This document shows, piece after piece, positions 36,440-47,849 of a stretch of DNA of 64,000 nt (its first letter is position 1; the number at the start of each line of letters is the position of its first letter). Under the pieces are notes generated by a model, which saw only the letters and a list, made by a program, of their open reading frames with translations, was not told the origin of the DNA and searched no databases. This stretch comes from Epiperipatus broadwayi. Lineage: Eukaryota > Onychophora > Udeonychophora > Euonychophora > Peripatidae. A program made the position numbers and the translations under genes. The stretch lies in NCBI GenBank assembly GCA_028023455.1, contig JAQFVV010006199.1, positions 3,064,646 through 3,128,645 of the forward strand, read 5' to 3'.

Positions 36440-38380
36440 GCAACCTGTCATGTGTGTTTTACATGAGTAAAAAACGAATAGTCAAAAAATTTGTATAGTA
36501 GGCAGATTCAAAAGATCATGAAATTATATTTGCTTAGATTTAAAATTATTGAATTTATATTTTTTAAAATAATTTTAACTTGAAAGAAAAGTGAAATAAA
36601 TTGTTGTTTAAATATTTTAAAATGTATATTTTATTAAACCCTCAACATAATTAACCAGAAAGGAAAGAATATGTAAACAAATTTGCATAGACATATAGAT
36701 AAAGATATGAAAGATGATAGATAAATGAACCAATTAAGGATTTTGTACAATATAGCAACTATAAAAAGTATTTATAAAAAGTCAAATCTATTGTGAGAAA
36801 GACAAATAAATAAAAAGGGCAGAATGAATTTAATCAATTTATTTATAGCGACAGTTAAAGAATTCACTAGAAATACAATTGTAGTTAAAATTCATAAAAG
36901 AGAGAGAGATACAAAGTTGCAGAATTAATATCATGTTATCTAGTTGTTATTATGCTCCATCTCAGTTAAGCAACACTATTTTTGAATAGATGATTATACT
37001 ATAACTAAGATTGGATGAAGTATCAGAAAATAGATTTGATCAATTAATCATGCTTTTCTGAAAAGGTTGCTACTCTTATCATCATGTTTCTGCCAAATAT
37101 TATTTAATATACATTAGGAAAGATACTTTACATGCTTCATTTACTTGCATGGAAAATTATCAAAATAATTTCAGCACATAAATCTGGAAAATATATTAAG
37201 AGTGAATGCTAATAAGAAAAAATCTATAATATTAGATAGAATTTGTTAATAGAAATATTGAATTTAGGTATGGTTGCCTTAATGATAGTTATAATGTCAA
37301 CTTAATTTAAATTAAGCAATTTAATTATATAAAAATGAATAATATTTAACTTCTCTTAGTTTTGTAATACTTTTAATATTTTTCTTGCTGTAAATCTGCA
37401 AGAGTCAAATACATTCATGAAATTGATTTATGTACTTACACAATTGCTTTAAAAAGAAGTTATATTCTTAATGATTATTTTAAAAAATAGTTTTGAATTT
37501 TAATTTCTAGTATATAGATAAATCATGTCATCAATGTAATTTTAAAAAAAAGTTTTACAAAAAGTTTTAATGCAATTTTATTATTCATTTCTGATAAAAA
37601 GAAAAATAGAAAAAATGAAACACCTTAAAGATTAATTATCTTATCTAAACTTTCAAAATTATTTATTTAATATAATGAATATTAATATCTTATTTAAATA
37701 TAGTTGTTACATTTTATGAAGTACTTTAATTATATCTTAAATAAATATATAGTGTTTGAGTTTTTATGTTTTATCCAACCTAGTTCTGATAAGTTTCTGA
37801 GCATGGAAGAAAATAACTCATATAAAAAGATTTGGTAGTTAGATATCTTTCTTAATTTAATCAAGAAACAATGAATATTACCTTATAACTCTGATTTATG
37901 ACATAGCATCCACATAACATTATATGACTACAAATGTCACAGATATATAATGTAAAACAAGACATATCCTAAAAATATAAATATTTGCCATTTGTAATAA
38001 TCTATCTAGATAAATAATGCATTCTCTTCTTTGATTTATTTAGATTATGAAAATCAATATCATTGATAGCACTTTGAATGATCACTCATTATCATCACAA
38101 TTAGTAACTATAACTTCCAGACAAAAAGTTATATCTTTGTTATTTTCTTCATCAACAAATATATTCAGATACATATAGAAGGTGCACCAGGTTGTGGGTA
38201 TTTAAATCATCATTATTAGCTGACCTGGGTTTTTGATTCTATTCCCATATATTTTATTTCCTTATAATATAGATGTATAAACATGCATATTTTTAAAAAA
38301 AACATGAAATAAATATTAATATGCTGAATTCTCTGGAAACATTACAAAACAAACAAACACAAAATATATTGACTAATTAT
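36437..38380. other. No gene seen; AT-rich spacer
   Basis: No protein block, inverted repeat or repeat family member recognised in this 1.9 kb. Confidence 0.45.
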
Positions 38381-38535
38381 AGTAATCTGGACCAACTAAT
38401 GAACGCTGATTATATTGGAGATCATTTATCTTTTTCATATGTATGTGGTCATGTATATCAGTTATATATAAGATAGAGTGGAAAGCTGTGGGAGCTTGAA
38501 AGTCTGAGTTCAAATCCCTTCTAATTACAAAAGTA
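38381..38535 (+). repeat. 478-bp repeat family, locus 6 (short fragment with tRNA-like end)
   Basis: Starts with TAATCTGGACCAACTAATGA. It has lost about 25 bp relative to other copies, then reads ATATTGGAGATCATTTATCT and GAGTGGAAAGCTGTGGG, and ends at AGTTCAAATCCCTTCTAATT. The putative A- and B-box parts are well kept here. Confidence 0.75.
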
Positions 38536-38885
38536 TAAATTTTAAATATGCAATAGCAATAAATGAAAATCAAAACAAAATGCATTACATAATATATAAT
38601 TTTTGATTGAATACAATTATAATTTTTATACTTGGATATGTAATAGGATGATTAATAAATCTATCTAAGAAATTAATTTGGAAAAACAAAGATTGCAAAA
38701 TTATATTCACTTAATAGATAATAATTACTAGTTCATAAAGGTTCCACAATCTAATTTTTTATTTCATTGATTTCATCACAATACAGAACTCCTTTGTCAT
38801 GTGCCTAGATTACACTACAATATAAATGAATCATATTACCAAAATCACACTTTTCTTTATGTTTGCCATAATATCATATAAATAT
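38536..38885. other. No gene seen
   Basis: Short AT-rich spacer. Confidence 0.4.
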
Positions 38886-39051
38886 AATTTATCCAAACTT
38901 CAAACACTTTTTAGCAAAACTTTATTTGTACATACACCTACATTTCGACTGATCTGCAGTCTTCTTCAGAGTAAGGTTATTCTGATCTTCAAAATGTAGG
39001 TGTATGTACAAATAAAGTTTTGCTAAAAAGTGTTTGAATTTTGGATAAATT
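38886..39051 (-). mobile_element. Inverted pair of retroelement 3' ends, possibly Penelope-like
   Basis: Arms of 60 bp (38886-38945 and 38992-39051) match at 59 of 60 positions in inverted orientation around a 46-bp spacer. On the minus strand the order is CTGAAGAAGACTGCAGATCA, then GTCGAAATGTAGGTGTATG, then TACAAATAAAG with an AATAAA polyadenylation hexamer. CTGA-x-GA, a short stem and GAAA is the layout of the hammerhead-like segment in Penelope-like element terminal repeats. One extra A before the stem and no clear third stem make activity unlikely. The element class is an inference from this pattern only. Confidence 0.45.
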
Positions 39052-39069
39052 GTATATAAATGAATCATG

Positions 39070-39100
<31 letters not shown>

Positions 39101-39107
39101 CTATCTA

Positions 39108-39154
<47 letters not shown>
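39070..39154. repeat. Two (AT)n tracts
   Basis: Tracts of about 30 and 42 bp separated by CTATCTATTATT, beside the preceding inverted repeat. Confidence 0.95.
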
Positions 39155-39158
<4 letters not shown>

Positions 39159-40348
39159 GATATAAATAATAGAAAGTAAGGGATTATATCCATGTAAACA
39201 GAGATAGCTTAACTTTGATGTTGCTAGGAATCCACCAATTACTAACAGATGATTTTTTTAAATAATAGTAGCTAACAGAATGAACTTATATTTATCATAA
39301 AAGTTTTTTTGGAAACAGAGAAAATATTTGAAAATCAAAAGTTATCAGAATCTAAACATTATAAACAAACTACAAAATTATTTGCAATATTCAAAGACAT
39401 TACTTATATTATTATTTCAAAAATTGTGGAAGTTACAATAAATCTAAAAGCTATGAACATTTATATTATAAAGATAACATCTTATTGTCATTCAAATATT
39501 TAAAATATAAATGGTCACTACTGTGGTTAAAATTATTAATTTTTCAAAACTTTGATTAAAAAGAAAAAATAGTCATTCAAATATTTAATTTACAAAGTAT
39601 TAATATTATAATATATTTAGAGTTGTCTTTATATTTAATTTTAATATTTTGATTTACTGAAATTGTTTATAATATCCAAAATAATATTTTATAACATATT
39701 TGTTAGAGATTTATCAAGAATAAAAAAAATTCAAAGTAAAGGGATAAATTATGGACAGAATAATTGAAATACTACTTGAAGTCAAATTTATGTCACTTCA
39801 TTAACTTGTAATTAGTTTTATATTTAAAAATATTATTAAAAATTTTGAATAGATCACCTAAGTCTAAACACGAAATTAAAATGCTTTTATTGGTTTATAA
39901 GATAAATCATGTAATTAAAAGATTAATAGATGGACTAATCTGATGATCAGTGTTTTAAGAGTATTGTAATATTGTTTTCAATATACTACGAGAGAAATTA
40001 TAAATAATCTGTAACCATGAAAAAAACTGAAACTATTTAACTATTTTTTTCTGAATTGATTTATTACAAACAATATTCACCTCATAAATAAAAAAGTTGA
40101 AACTATTTAAATAATATGAAATAAAAAATTGCTTGATGAAAGTATTCTCATTATAAATAATAAATTATAAGTCAAAACTTTAAATTAATACAGTTTTATT
40201 AAGTTTTAAAAATAAAAGAAAATAACGTTTTGTATATAGGTGTTTTCAATGTATGTGGTAATATATATATATATATATATATATATTTTCAATGTGTGTG
40301 GTAATATATATATATATCAATAAAATATCCATAAATTAAAAACTATTG
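39155..40348. other. No gene seen; includes a duplicated (TA)n-containing segment
   Basis: TTTTCAATGT(A/G)TGTGGTAA plus (TA)n occurs twice in a row at about 40243-40317. Otherwise there is only AT-rich spacer. A 64-codon frame on + from 39309 has no recognisable domain. Confidence 0.5.
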
Positions 40349-40542
40349 TAATAATAATAAAAATAATAATTATAACAGTAATTAACTATTATGTACAGTC
40401 TTTTAATCTGCAGAAATACTTTCAGTTAATTCCTTAATAGTTTCTCAACTGCCATTGAATTTATGACAGTTGAGGAGGGTTAAGGAATTAACCAACAGTA
40501 CTTCTGTGGATTAAATTATATTTATTATTTTTATTGTTATTA
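40349..40542. mobile_element. Palindromic MITE-like element, family P2
   Basis: Inner arms 40404-40451 and 40467-40513 pair (AATCTGCAGAAATACTTTCA with CAGTACTTCTGTGGATT; CTCAACTG with CAGTTGAG). The outer (AATAATAAT)-type flanks also mirror each other. A single-arm relative is at 8766-8885. There is no coding capacity. Confidence 0.65.
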
Positions 40543-40639
40543 TATATATACATATAAATAAGGGGTGAAAATTGGAACTAATGATTATATAATTATGGAA
40601 ATAAAAACCTGACTAATCTAAAACCATTAAAACATAACA

Positions 40640-41715
40640 TGACTATCATTTACAACATTTCCTGAAGGTCTGAAGCATTATTTTCAAAAATAAACAAACA
40701 TCTGAAAATCTAGATGACTTAAATAATCTTCATTAAGTTTTGCTGTCATAAAAATTTTTGAGATATGGAATCACCTTATTGAATAATGTTCTCAATGATA
40801 ATATTAGTGTCACTATGTAATCTAACCATTTCTGTTGCATTTTGATAAATAATCTTCAAAATATGACAGTACCTCAGGTCTATAGGTTAAATGCCTTTTC
40901 ACAAACTATAAATCCAAAGCATAATAAAAATCATATTCCACTGAGCATTTCTATTACTTCTCTCAATGCTTGGATATTATCCACTATGCTAAAATCACTT
41001 TTAAATCCAACTTGTTTTTTTTTTTTTGTTGGTTTGCTGTAGATAAGTTGTAATTATCTTGATAAAATTTTTGTATAGAATTGATCCTGTAATTTCTAAT
41101 ATCTTCTTTATCATTTTTATTAAATGTCAATATTATTACCACATTCTTCCAACCATCTGGTTCATCTTTAATATTTAAGCATATCATCTATAACTTTATC
41201 AACAATTTTTCTTTTGCTGTTTTTAAAATATCAATTATAATTTGATCATTTCCTCTATTTTTTGTTCTTCTTTATAAATTTAATTTTGTCTCTCTTCATT
41301 TAAAATGCTGAATAATGCAGAAGGTGTGGTAATTTTTTAATGAATATACTTTTTTGCTGTTTATTATTATATAATTATTTATAGAATTCTTTCATACATT
41401 TCATGATGTCATTTTTCTTTATTAGTAATAATTCAATTTTTTTTCTTATTGCAGAAATAAGTCTCCTATCAATACCAAGATATTATTTTATAGTTTGAAA
41501 CTTTTATTTTCTTCTATAGCTTTCCTTCTTAATTTATAATTATATATTTTATATTATTATTATTTTTTTCCATTCCATTATTTATTTTTAATAGATCATT
41601 TTTATATATTTTTATATTTATTGTTTTCTTTAACATTTTCTTGTCTCAGTAGAAAATTTACTTTTAAATTGCTGCTTTTTATACCAGCTATTCTTAGTAC
41701 AGGTAAGTAATAGTT
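40640..41715 (-). pseudogene. LINE family A, copy 2, 3' part (RT)
   Basis: At 41187-40984 the minus strand reads DEPDGWKNVVIILTFNKNDK then EDIRNYRINSIQKFYQ, the RT entry block (W.NA.II.I.KKGD.ED..NYRPIS in relatives). Nucleotide similarity to copy 1 continues on both sides (for example the TTTAAATCCA/TAATTATCTTGATAA region at 41.0 kb against 33.83 kb). The copy is broken at about 41.7 kb by palindromic elements and resumes at 42.6 kb. Confidence 0.75.
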
Positions 41716-41723
41716 AAAAAAAG

Positions 41724-42251
41724 GATTTTCATGTTTCACATATGCACTGTGCTAATTTATATAAGCTTAACAATGTTCTGTTGAGTATTCTCTCAAACTC
41801 AAACACAAGATAAAGACTTTATAAAGATAAGAATGGTCATCTTATCTTTTAATCTAAATTCTGATTTACATAGGCCAATCTGAAGCATCATGGTTTGAGA
41901 GAGTGAAGGTATTACTCTGTTTACTTTTAGGTCCATTAGTTTTTTAATATGTTATTATATGCAAAACTTTGTATTAATTCGTAAATTGACTCATAGTATA
42001 TCAAAAGATTTCACATATATTAATATATAAAAGAAACTAATGGGTGTAAAAATAAACAGAGCAACATCTTCACTCTCTCAAACCAAGATATTTCAGATTG
42101 GCCTATATAAATCAGAATTTAAGTTAAAGATAAGATGGCTTCTCTTATCTTTATAAAGTCTATATCTTGTGTTTGGGTTTGAGAGTTTTCTTGTACTCAA
42201 CTGTTGAGCTTATATAAATTAGTATAATGCACATGTGAAAAAGTAAAAATC
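41724..42251. mobile_element. Palindromic MITE-like element, family P1 (copy inserted in LINE A)
   Basis: Outer ends GATTTTCATGTTTCACATAT and ACATGTGAAAAAGTAAAAATC are inverse-related. Arms carry AAACACAAGATAAAGACTTT, TAGGCCAATCTGAA and TTTGAGAGAGTGAAGG with their inverses. The central part, including TAATATGTTATTATATGC, is the diverged hinge. The flanking sequence on both sides belongs to LINE family A, so the element inserted after the LINE. Confidence 0.75.
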
Positions 42252-42324
42252 ATTTCTGTTTAATTATATATGTATTATGTATTTCATAAATACATTTCAG
42301 AGTTACATAGTTTTTATTACTTCT

Positions 42325-42595
42325 TAAAATTGACTTGTAGTAAATCGAAAGATTTTGCATATACTAATATATGAAAGAAATTAATGGATGAAAAAGTGAA
42401 CAGAGTAACATCTTCATTTTTTCAAACCAATATGATTCAGATTAGTCTATAAAGTCTCTATCCTGTGTTTGGGTTTGAGAGTTTTCCTGTAGTTAACACA
42501 GCATCATTGAGATTATATAAATTAGTATAGTACATATGTGAAAAGATGAAAATCTTTTCTATTTAATTACATATGTACTATGCACTTGACAAATA
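42325..42595. mobile_element. Direct half duplication of the P1 element
   Basis: ATTGACTTGTAGTAAATCGA through TATCCTGTGTTTGGGTTTGA and GTACATATGTGAAAAGATGA repeats the right half of the neighbouring P1 copy in the same orientation. There are scattered changes and a deletion between ATTAGTCTAT and AAAGTCTCTA. P1 loci at 21.5 and 42.3 kb both show a direct duplication of one arm. Confidence 0.65.
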
Positions 42596-42599
42596 ATAT

Positions 42600-43320
42600 T
42601 CAGAATTCTTAATAGTGTATCAGACATCTTCCTATTGGTGTCATTCAAATCTGAACTATATTCAAAATCTATTAATATTTTAAAAGTCTTTAACAATTTT
42701 TAATTTAAATTCATTGGAATGTTTCTCAATAATTTTTGTCTGTAGTTCTGCATTAACACTTTTAGATTTCACAAAATGATGATCACTTATGTTGAATCTA
42801 ATAATAACATTACGTTATAATCTTGAAATACATATTTTCTGCTAGTCAAATTAGATTATTTAAAAATATAATCCAATTTGACTGTAACTTCATTTGGATG
42901 CTTCCATGCCAATTTCTTTTGAAATTTTTCTCAAAGTAAGAATTTATATTATATAGTTAAGTTATACATCTATATAAAATCCTCTACTTTTTCATCAGAA
43001 TGAGAACTTGTTGAAGCATAAACCAGAATTATCTATATTTAGTATCTTTCATTAAATTGAAAAACTTTTATCATTTTGTCTGGTCTACTATCAATTTCTA
43101 GAATGTTGTTTTCCTACTTTTTATTTATAATAAATCCTACTCCATTTGTGCTTTAAATATTTATGTCTTTGCAGTAAAGTACATGTTCATGTTCTATATC
43201 AATAATTCCTTCATGTGTTATTTTAACTTTATCAAATTCACTAATGTCACATTTAATATTAGACAATTCTTCTAATTAGTGCAATCTATAAAGTCATATG
43301 CAGTTTAATGTATCTAAACA
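42600..43320 (-). pseudogene. LINE family A, copy 2, 5' part (endonuclease)
   Basis: Similarity to copy 1 resumes here: AATCTAATAATAACATTACG against the 34.68-kb region, and AACTTGTTGAAGCATAAACC against AACTTGTTGGGACTTAAACC at 34.98 kb. It corresponds to the endonuclease and its upstream part. The frame is heavily broken, and I could not read the catalytic motifs clearly. Confidence 0.6.
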
Positions 43321-43559
43321 ATGCCACTATTGAATGACAATATATAAATATATATGCTCACAAACATATATATAAGTAATCAAACATACTTATATGTGTA
43401 CATAAGTATACTTCATTATATGTAAGCACATTGATGTCAGTTGGCATTGTATATCAAAATATATGCTTATGTGATAAAGAAAATATATGCCTATATGCAT
43501 ATCTTATCTTTACATGTACAAGAATATGTATGTACAACATCTTTACATATACTACTATG
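43321..43559. other. AT-rich (TATA/CATA) low-complexity stretch
   Basis: Repeated ACATATATATAAG- and TATGCATAT-type words. Nothing coding. Confidence 0.5.
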
Positions 43560-44045
43560 TAAACAGATATGCATAATACACACACCTCCTTCTCCCCTTT
43601 TCACTTTTTTTTCTTTTTTTTCCAAAACAAAAAAGAAAACCCAATATCCCAATTTTATTTGAAAAATTTTTCACCCAAAAATAAAATTAACCCCAAAAAA
43701 AAAAAACAGGAAACCCTCTCACCCCCCCTCACCACAACCACCCCTCTCCTCCATATAAAAACACAAAAAAAGAAAAATTATAAAAAAAAAAAAAAATAAA
43801 TCAAAAAAAAACCCAAAAAAAAACTTCAAAAAAAAAAAAGCAACAAGATGGTTTTATTTTTTTTTCTTTCTTTCTGGACAAAAAACCAAAAACAATGAAA
43901 AGGAAAAAAAAAGAAAAAGACTTTTTTGTTTTTTTTAAAAAAGAGGGTTTTGTAAAAACCCACTTATAAAACAAACCACCGGGGGTAAGGGAAAAATTTT
44001 TTTTTTTTTCATATATATTAAGTACACACACATATATATATATAT
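43560..44045. other. Anomalous homopolymer-dominated stretch, possible assembly artefact
   Basis: Almost every word is a run of A, T or C (for example TTTTTTTTCTTTTTTTTCC, ACCCTCTCACCCCCCCTC, AACAAACCACCGGGGGTAAG). The flanks on both sides are ordinary (TATA/CATA) repeats that would be continuous without it. Composition and run structure resemble nothing else in the window. Open frames of 73 to 88 codons across it are Lys/Phe/Pro artefacts. Unfiltered error-prone reads used to close a gap would explain it, but a genuine polypurine/polypyrimidine tract is not excluded. Confidence 0.6.
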
Positions 44046-44399
44046 TTATATGTTGCAAAATAACCATATACTCTCATATTTGTATACAGAGATCTTGTAT
44101 ATCTATGCATACATTTATGCATAGATCTTTTATGTATGTATAAATTTCAGGACCTATGTATAAATATAGAAGTTGGATTATGTTTAATGTTATTATATTT
44201 ATTTGCTTTAATTTACTATAAAGTATTTCTAAATATTTTATCATAATTTTGTTATTTTCATTGCAATATAATAACTTTCCAGAAGTCCTTCATTCTTTCA
44301 TAAATAAACATTGAAAAAGAAGGCATTACTTACTAGGTTGTCACTTACCAAATGATAAATGTTTGAATTGTTTTGTATGCTTATTCTGCAATCTAGATA

Positions 44400-46975
44400 A
44401 GAATAGATAGATATTGATTTACTGATCAATATTTGCTGATTATCTGGATTGGCTATGCTGTGCTTTCTTACAGAAAAATCCTAAATATGATTAGGACTTG
44501 ACAAATTTTTAAATCGATAATCATCAAAGCTAAAAGTTGCATAGGATTTTTTTCTCATCACTGGCCAATAAAAAATCTGAATTCATGAACATTAATTAAT
44601 TACTAAACAAAAATTTTTACGTGTTGCATTTAAAACATTAATTGTATTTTGCATATCATCTTTTAAATTGTTAAAATAGAACAATTCATCAAGTATACAA
44701 TAATTCCAAAATCCAAGAAGATGAATTTTTTGTTTTTACATTTAATCAATTCAAATAAAAATTTTATTATCAAACTTGCATCATATCTTGATTCTCATTT
44801 TATTAAACTTAAAATAAACAGTTCCAAAGAGCACTGTTATAAAAAATTGAAAATAATGTCAAAGCAAGTTCGTATTCTTGTTTAACACCAATTTTCATTT
44901 TAAATACCTCAGATTTAATATTTCCTTCCATTAGGTCATGTAGAAGTTGTATAATATAAATAATTATTGGCTGGGCAACCAATTAATTTCGAACATTGCT
45001 ATAAAGCTATTTGATTTGTTGAATCAAATCCATAATCAAATTAATAAAAGAAGTACATAAATCACTTTTTTGTTTCTGATAATTTTTTTTGTATATCTGA
45101 CAACAAAAACATATCTATAATGCTTCTTTATTATCCAAAACTACATTAAGTTTCTGAGAAAAAATTATCCATTATTGATAGAAATCTATTTAACAAAATG
45201 TTTGAAAGTATTTTTACTTGAAAGATATAATAATGTTATTTTACTGTGATCTTCTCTGTTCTCTTTATTTTTAAAAATTGGAACCATAAAATCATACTTA
45301 AATTCAAATGACATAACTTCATGAATCCATATATTTTTAAAAAATTGTTATATTTTTTAAATTAACATATCATCACTATATTTTAAAACTTTTCCAGGTA
45401 TCTCATTATTTTTAAATATACAAAGAGTTATTTGAATTTCACTGAACTGGATATATTTGTGTAAATCTAAATGGATAGATAAAATGAAACTATTATTAAA
45501 AATCATTATTTAAATTTTTGTATCATTATTCAAAAGATAATCAAAATATTTATTCTATCCATACAAAATATCATTATCATCATATAAGAGTGAGTCAGAG
45601 CTGGATTTAATAGGATTGTGATGTCATTTGTTGCTTTCTGTACATTGTCTGTATCTCTTATGCAAATTTTAATACATTAATCAATTTTAAATATTCTTGT
45701 CAGTCGTTGAATTTTTACCTTTAAATCTCTATGTCTATTATGAAGCTCCACATTTAATTTATTAATCTTCCAAGCAAAAATGTTTTTTTAATCAGGTCAC
45801 TAATAATAAGATCATTGTCTGAAAATAAGTTATGATTCTTACTTTTAGTGTATTCAAAAATATATTACCTTATATCCATAACATACTCCTTAAAAGAATT
45901 TCAACCATTCATAAAATGACAATCTTGAAAGTTTGAAATAACAATTTCAGTGTTTAATAGCTACTGAAATTTATCTCATGCATTAAATGCTTCTAAAGAA
46001 TAATCATTAATTTTCTTCTCAATATAATTGGAATAAGACCTGTTTTTAATGCAACTATCATTTTAACTTTAGAGTATACTAATTTATAACCTATCCAACC
46101 CTCTACAAGATCTAGTGTCTGAAGGTCATATCATGTTACTGAGGAGAGCCATCTACTCAAAACCAGTTGGGGAATAGGAATAGATAGAAATTTTAAATGC
46201 TTCCTCTGTGGCATTTATCAGAAAAAAAAGCTTGTTTAGAGCTTTTAGCATGCTCATTATAGTTACAAAAGTATTTATGAAATATAAATGTCTATTGCAT
46301 TATGACTTCTAACTGTAATGTCGTCTATTAAATGTCATTGTTTTGAATATAGAGGCAACGATGTTCCTTAACAATGAATTTTTCTGCCTAAACAATATTT
46401 TTGTGATAAGTCAATCTATATATTGGCAAATATTTAATAATAGAAGATCATTTGAATTTAAACACCAATAACATTGTTTCTAAAAAAAATTGGTCAAAGT
46501 CTATTATTTGTACCAATATGTATATTAAAATCTCTAAAAAAAAAAATCAATCTTTCAATAATATTGCTATAATAAAGTCATCTACCATGGAATAAAAAGC
46601 TTTATTTTCCTGAATTTTTTGAATCTAAGAATGGAACATATGAATTAATTAAATAGGCACAGATAACATTATGAAAGCCAAATTTTAGCACTACTTAATT
46701 TTTATTTGATAATCAAAGAATTCTAAGAAGGGGAAATGCTAAATTATATTTTTAAATGAATCCAACATTATGCATTCTTACTTCATTGTTTAATCTGCCC
46801 CCCCCCAAAAAAAAAACAAACAAACAAACAAACAAACAAACGCTTTAATTGTTCTATTAAACCTTTTTTTTCTGGAGGATGTTTCAATAAGAGCAGCTAC
46901 ATCAATCTTAAATTGTGACAGCTCCTTAGCTACCAGTATGGTTCTTTGTTGTGGTTCTTGAGATGTTTTGTATCA
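44400..46975 (-). pseudogene. CR1-like LINE (family B): endonuclease and RT, heavily decayed
   Basis: No long open frame survives, but blocks line up on the minus strand. At 46.96-46.87 kb is EPQQRTILVAKELSQFKIDV, then AALIETS, the start of the AP-endonuclease. At about 46.52 kb is RDFNIHIGTNN (the GDFNA.VG motif), then NSNDLLLLNIC. At 45.85-45.8 kb is SKNHNLFSDNDLIISDLIKK, the linker. At 45.4 kb is ITLCIFKNNEIPGKVLKYSD (the K...PG.D.I..E..KYG block). At 45.3-44.95 kb is VFVVRQIQEK-like sequence and FINLIMDLIQQI (palm motif A, decayed). At 44.92-44.84 kb is MKIGVKQEYELALTLFSIFY (GVKQGCVLAPTLF in relatives). It once combined target nicking and reverse transcription. It is older than the RTE-like LINE. 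Confidence 0.75.
46797..46841. repeat. Poly-C / poly-A / (CAAA)n compound tract
   Basis: Nine C, ten A, then about six CAAA repeats, lying within the endonuclease part of LINE family B. It probably arose after the LINE died. Confidence 0.9.
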
Positions 46976-47370
46976 AGTAAAGCTTTTACATTTCATATGT
47001 CTATATTTAAAAAAAAAAAGATTTATAACAATTATCTTTACTACTATTTCTGCCTTCTGCTTTACTAGTACTACTCATGATTATATTATTTCTATTTTTT
47101 AGAAAGATGAATCTGCAAGGCAAAAAAACCTATCTAGATTGTGATGTGCAGACCACTTTTGGACAACATTTTTTTAATTCAACACCTTTTAAAATATAAA
47201 TATTTGCAAGCAGAAACTCCTGTTTCAAATACTGTTTAAACCTGACTTATTAGTGATTGATTGTATTACTTTGATAAGAGATCACAAATAATGACTTCCA
47301 ATTTACTAAACCTATCATCTAAAGTTGTAATTATAAATTTTATTAAACGCTCACTATTATTTCAGTAATA

Positions 47371-47490
47371 GTTTTAACAAGGCTGTAAACCTTAGCAATG
47401 AGCGTCTGAAAAAATCGTCACTAGGGACCTCTGTCCCTAGTGACGATTTTTTCAGATGCTCATTGCTAAGGTTTACAGCCTTGTTAAAAC
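47371..47490. mobile_element. 120-bp palindromic MITE, TA-flanked
   Basis: Arms 47371-47428 and 47433-47490 match at 57 of 58 positions around the spacer CTCT. A TA dinucleotide immediately flanks both ends, as for Tc1/mariner-type insertions, but a 2-bp TA is uninformative in such AT-rich DNA. The stem includes CTGAAAAAATCGTCACTAGG. Confidence 0.8.
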
Positions 47491-47849
47491 TAAACCTATC
47501 ATCATGATTGCTTTTTTTAATTGTTGAGGGATTGAGTAAAAAAATAATGAAATAAATTTAAGTATAATATAAATATGTATTTCATCAAATATTGAACACT
47601 CTATTTTGAACACTATGAGAATTTTGTTTTATATTATACCAATTTGTTTTCTATTGTTCATTAAATGATTAGGTTTATTATTATTATTTTCCTATGCAAT
47701 TTCTCTAATTTTTTATTGTTTTGTTTTGTGTCATTCAATTTCTGACATTAAATGTTATTATAATAAAGCTAAAAAGCATTAGGTGCAGTACTTTAAGTTT
47801 TTATAGAAGGATTTGAAAAAAATTATAACATTTTTTAATAAAAAAATTA

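Noticed and set aside
38941-38980. Active hammerhead ribozyme
   Set aside because: Extra base before stem II and no convincing stem III or cleavage triplet; kept only as a resemblance.
43441-44067. Three open frames of 73-88 codons
   Set aside because: Low-complexity translations of the homopolymer-rich stretch that may not be genuine sequence.
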